Assembly (NCBI RefSeq): GCF_036669915.1
Contig: NC_089315.1
Location: 14,126,555 to 14,190,554, forward strand
Length of the DNA: 64,000 nt
Direction: 5' to 3'
Source of the DNA: Pocillopora verrucosa
Taxonomy: Eukaryota > Cnidaria > Anthozoa > Scleractinia > Pocilloporidae
A program made the position numbers and the translations under genes. This document shows positions 60,929 through 64,000 of the stretch, piece by piece. Under the pieces are notes generated by a model, which was given only the letters and a program-made list of their open reading frames with translations, did not search any database and had not been told where the DNA came from. The first letter of the stretch is position 1. The number at the start of each line of letters is the position of its first letter.

Positions 60929-63900
60929 CTATTGAAAGAAAGGGAAAAAGTATCTCACCATTATGGTTTGATATTATAATACAAAAAAAACAATCGTAGA
61001 ACGCTAAAAGAAACGTTGAAAATTGGCAAGCCTTCAGTATTTGATCAACCAAGTCGCACTGAAAGGACTTTTGGAGGAAATCTAATTCAAACAGACGGTA
61101 CTCAGAACGTCTCACTCGTAAGATCGGCGATCATCTTTCAGTGCTGAGACAAAATAAAGTGTTAGGCATAAAAAAAATCTCAACTCCCACGCTATTAAAT
61201 TGTGAAAAAAAGATAAACAGCAGATGTGAAATGTGCCATTTGTCATAATCCCAGTAAGGAGGTTGGCACACTAAACGATGCAAGCTACGGTTGCAAACGA
61301 ATCGCAGACGTTTTACCAAAGACCAACGCAAAAGATTCTTAATATGGAAATTCCAACAAGTGAAGAATTACTCAAATTGTGCATTTCGTGAAAAGTGTCA
61401 TTTGAAATCCTGATAATGAAATGTCTTGACTTTTCTGTGACGCAAGGTAACATGCAGCTGCTGTTGCCTTCACCCCCTTCTCCTCTTCTCCTATACCCAC
61501 TTAACCCTTTCACTCTCAAGATCTCATTCGTAATTCTCCTTACTGTCCTGCCATACAGTTCTTGTGATTTTAGTTTTGAGAATTTGGTATAGGATCAACT
61601 AATAATCTTCTAACTAATATTTTTCTTTATTCTCATCAATTGTCTGCTTTATATTGTATTGATATTGTAGGGAGAAATTCTGTCTTGGTCACTTATAGGA
61701 GTTAAAGGGTTAAAGTAAATTCCAGAACTAATCAAGAATTAAAAGTTATACCTGTATAAACTCCATACAAGAGTAACGCTCTGAAATTTGAATCTTGGTA
61801 AGAGGAAAAAGTAAAGAAACCAAACTATAACTACGATAAAAATATTTCGTCAGAGCTCTAAAACTAGGGGGAAAATTTACACCCAAACCCTCTGTCACCT
61901 GAGTCTTCTTTTAAAAAAACCCATCCTAGCTGTGCTTCGTCATACACAGTGGTCTACAATAGGTAATGCTCCTCCCTATCTATTTGCATTTTTTACCTTG
62001 ATTATTTGTCTTCCAATGAACCATATCCGAGGTTTCCATACTCGATCAATCCAAGCTGACAAAATGACATTAAATACAAACATTACTGCAACATTTTTAT
62101 TCAAATTCTGAACACCCCTTCACCAACATTTTGAATTTTGAAACATACTTCATTAACTACTACCTCGGCCGATCGAGAACCAGAAATTACTTTTGTAAGA
62201 GTAAATTGAGCCACAGAATATATTTGAGTATCAATTGGAAAAAAATTGCCATTTTTTATAATTATTTTTTACAATTCTTAGCTACCTCCTTGCCTTCTAA
62301 CCTTGATGCTCACAATTTAGTCATTTAACAGAAGTACATGATCACAACTGTCGTTCGGTGCCATTCAATATTTTGTTTACCTTTAGTTTTCCAATCCGCT
62401 TCATCAAGCAGACAAAAAGTGTACAAAGTGTTCGCAATTTTAGCGACAGTTGGAAATCCTAACACTTGCATTACTTGGAAAAATTAGCCATATTTTGTGG
62501 CTTTCTACGATTTTGACTTAACAGATTCAAAAACATGAAATTCCTAACTACGAAACAGGGAACATGCATGCAGCCCAATGATGCTAGCGCTAAAATAAGC
62601 TCATTGTTTCCAGATTTTCATTATCAATGCTACGTAAAAAAACTTGGCATCGTTAAGTAACGCTAGCACAAGAACCTACGGGAGTAATGGGCGTAAATAA
62701 TCCATGCTCACAGCGTTTATCATGGCTTATAGCCTTTTACTCAAATTTCCATCAAGTACGCTGGACCCACAAGAAAGAGAAGTAAAATATCCCCTTCCAT
62801 ATAATGGGGCTGACGGAACGTTTTCCAGAATGTGGACGAAATTATAAAACCTGCGTCGAATTTGTGAGACTATAAATCTTTACGTCGAGCCTCAGGGGAA
62901 AAAGGGATTTAGGAAGTGATTTATGAGCAAATAATAATTTGCGTTTTGTGGCCGAGAACGAAATGTCTTCCAATTTTTTTTGCGGGTTGTTAGTCGTAGA
63001 ACAGCCATAGCAAAATCCTATATTCCACCATTGCATGTTTTCTTCGGAGGACATCACCATAAAAATATCTTTCCGACGCAATTCTCCCTAAGTTATTCGT
63101 TTGGAAAAGTACCTTTTTCGATGTTTATGCTAATTCAATAGTATTGTGGTTACAAAATCAAAGACAGGAAAATGTAGCGCAGAAATATAAAAGAAAATTG
63201 AAGCTTTAAAGAAAAGGTATTTGAAAACTTTTCTTAACTTTCTGGGAGAAGTTTTACCTATGCAGCGTATGTATGTTACAACTTTTGTTTTCAAGTGTCA
63301 AATGGATGGTCCCGTAATTCCTACCAATAAATTGTGGTACGATGTCTTACGCTATCTACTACCTCACTTGGCCACGTTTCAAAAGAGGAAATTGTGTTAT
63401 GTTGTTTATAAAGGGAACCATAATCGAAAAAGCATCGGCGGATCTGGAGGTTGCCGTGGTTGCTTAAGGGAAAATGTGCCAAAATGGTTGGTAACATTAG
63501 ATATTATTGTTGCGAAGTGAGAAAAAGAAGGAAGCTTTTATGCTCTTGATTACCTCCCATAAGGGTTGATCGCACCAAAAGGTATTCTCTCTACTAGATA
63601 TTGATACACTATTCCATTGATTAAAACGGCCTATAGAAATTTATCAGAAAATCGATTAAATATAAACAATATATGTAATTTTGAAAAAAATAAGATTGAT
63701 ATACAGCGAAAGGTTAATTAATATTTTTTCGAAAATATGAAATTTGAAATTGGAAATTTTAAAATTCCATTTTCGGAGAGCTATGGGTGGCGAGAGCTCA
63801 ATTTCTCCAAGGTAAGGCTTAGAGAAAAAACGACATAGGCTAAAAAAAGCTTAATGATCAAATCAATCGCAATGCTATCAGACGTGAACATGCATGCAGG

Positions 63901-64000
63901 ACCATAAAGACTCAGCAATGGAGGAAATAAAGGCACAGTAACATTAAAGTCCCATCATAAATTAGCATATAGGTTAAATTTTGAACAATTTCAGCCACAA
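60929..64000. other. No recognisable gene; one family-1 element
   Basis: Apart from the repeat at 61.50-61.72 kb, I see nothing with family support. Any upstream exon of GPCR copy 2 should lie here. The 99-codon open frame at 63221-63520 has no motif. Confidence 0.4.
61500..61716 (-). repeat. Dispersed short element, family 1, copy E
   Basis: Reverse-oriented. The plus strand begins CTTAACCCTTTCACTCTCAA and ends TAGGAGTTAAAGGGTTAAAG. It shares GATCAACTAATAATC, TTTATATTGTATTGATATTG and GGGAGAAATTCTGTCTTGGTC with copies B-D. Confidence 0.8.

Noticed and set aside
63221..63520. 99-codon plus-strand open frame
   Set aside because: No motif, no splice context, and start and stop look arbitrary.

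Overview
The window is AT-rich, intron-rich animal DNA. GT-AG introns, WD40, ankyrin, LIM-homeobox, Notum and rhodopsin-family GPCR genes make it metazoan. The dispersed short elements, above all one beginning TTAACCCTTTAACTCCCA and a palindromic element with CCACCCCTCCCCTAACCC arms, resemble repeats I associate with stony-coral genomes. An anthozoan cnidarian, probably a scleractinian coral, is my best reading. That is recognition, not a database result. All exon models were built by hand from splice sites and reading-frame continuity.

Layout. 1-4.2 kb has no recognisable gene. 4.2-6.6 kb (+) holds a possible small unknown gene. 6.6-8.2 kb is a satellite-like array of about 179-bp units with a three-unit higher order. 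9.1-10.2 kb has two large palindromes. 9.8-14.8 kb (-) holds a speculative micro-gene with repeated exon-like modules, and 12.4-14.4 kb is a degenerate TCAG/GTCA tract with a large inverted repeat. 16.4-24.7 kb (-) is a complete 10-exon ankyrin-repeat gene (1041 aa) ending in a CaaX-like tail. It lies head to head with a complete 10-exon seven-bladed WD40 gene at 25.9-30.3 kb (+), WDR38-like, 340 aa. 32.2-36.8 kb (-) is a complete 5-exon LIM-homeobox gene of the Lhx3/4 type (396 aa). 45.7-54.1 kb (+) is a complete 11-exon Notum-type carboxylesterase gene (482 aa) with a 32-nt micro-exon and a C-terminal hydrophobic anchor-like segment. 55.5-56.4 kb and 59.98-60.93 kb (-) are two tandem, frame-broken rhodopsin-family GPCR copies. 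A tRNA-derived SINE lies between them, and 61.7-64 kb shows nothing recognisable.

The genes do not form an operon-like system. The clearest functional theme is developmental signalling: Notum is a Wnt-inactivating enzyme in other animals, and an Lhx3/4-type factor lies divergently about 9 kb away. The most unusual gene-level observations are the Notum-like enzyme with a C-terminal hydrophobic segment and an altered pocket loop, and the ankyrin protein with a predicted prenylation motif. The most unusual non-coding structures are the higher-order satellite, the palindromes and the TIR element inside a Notum intron.
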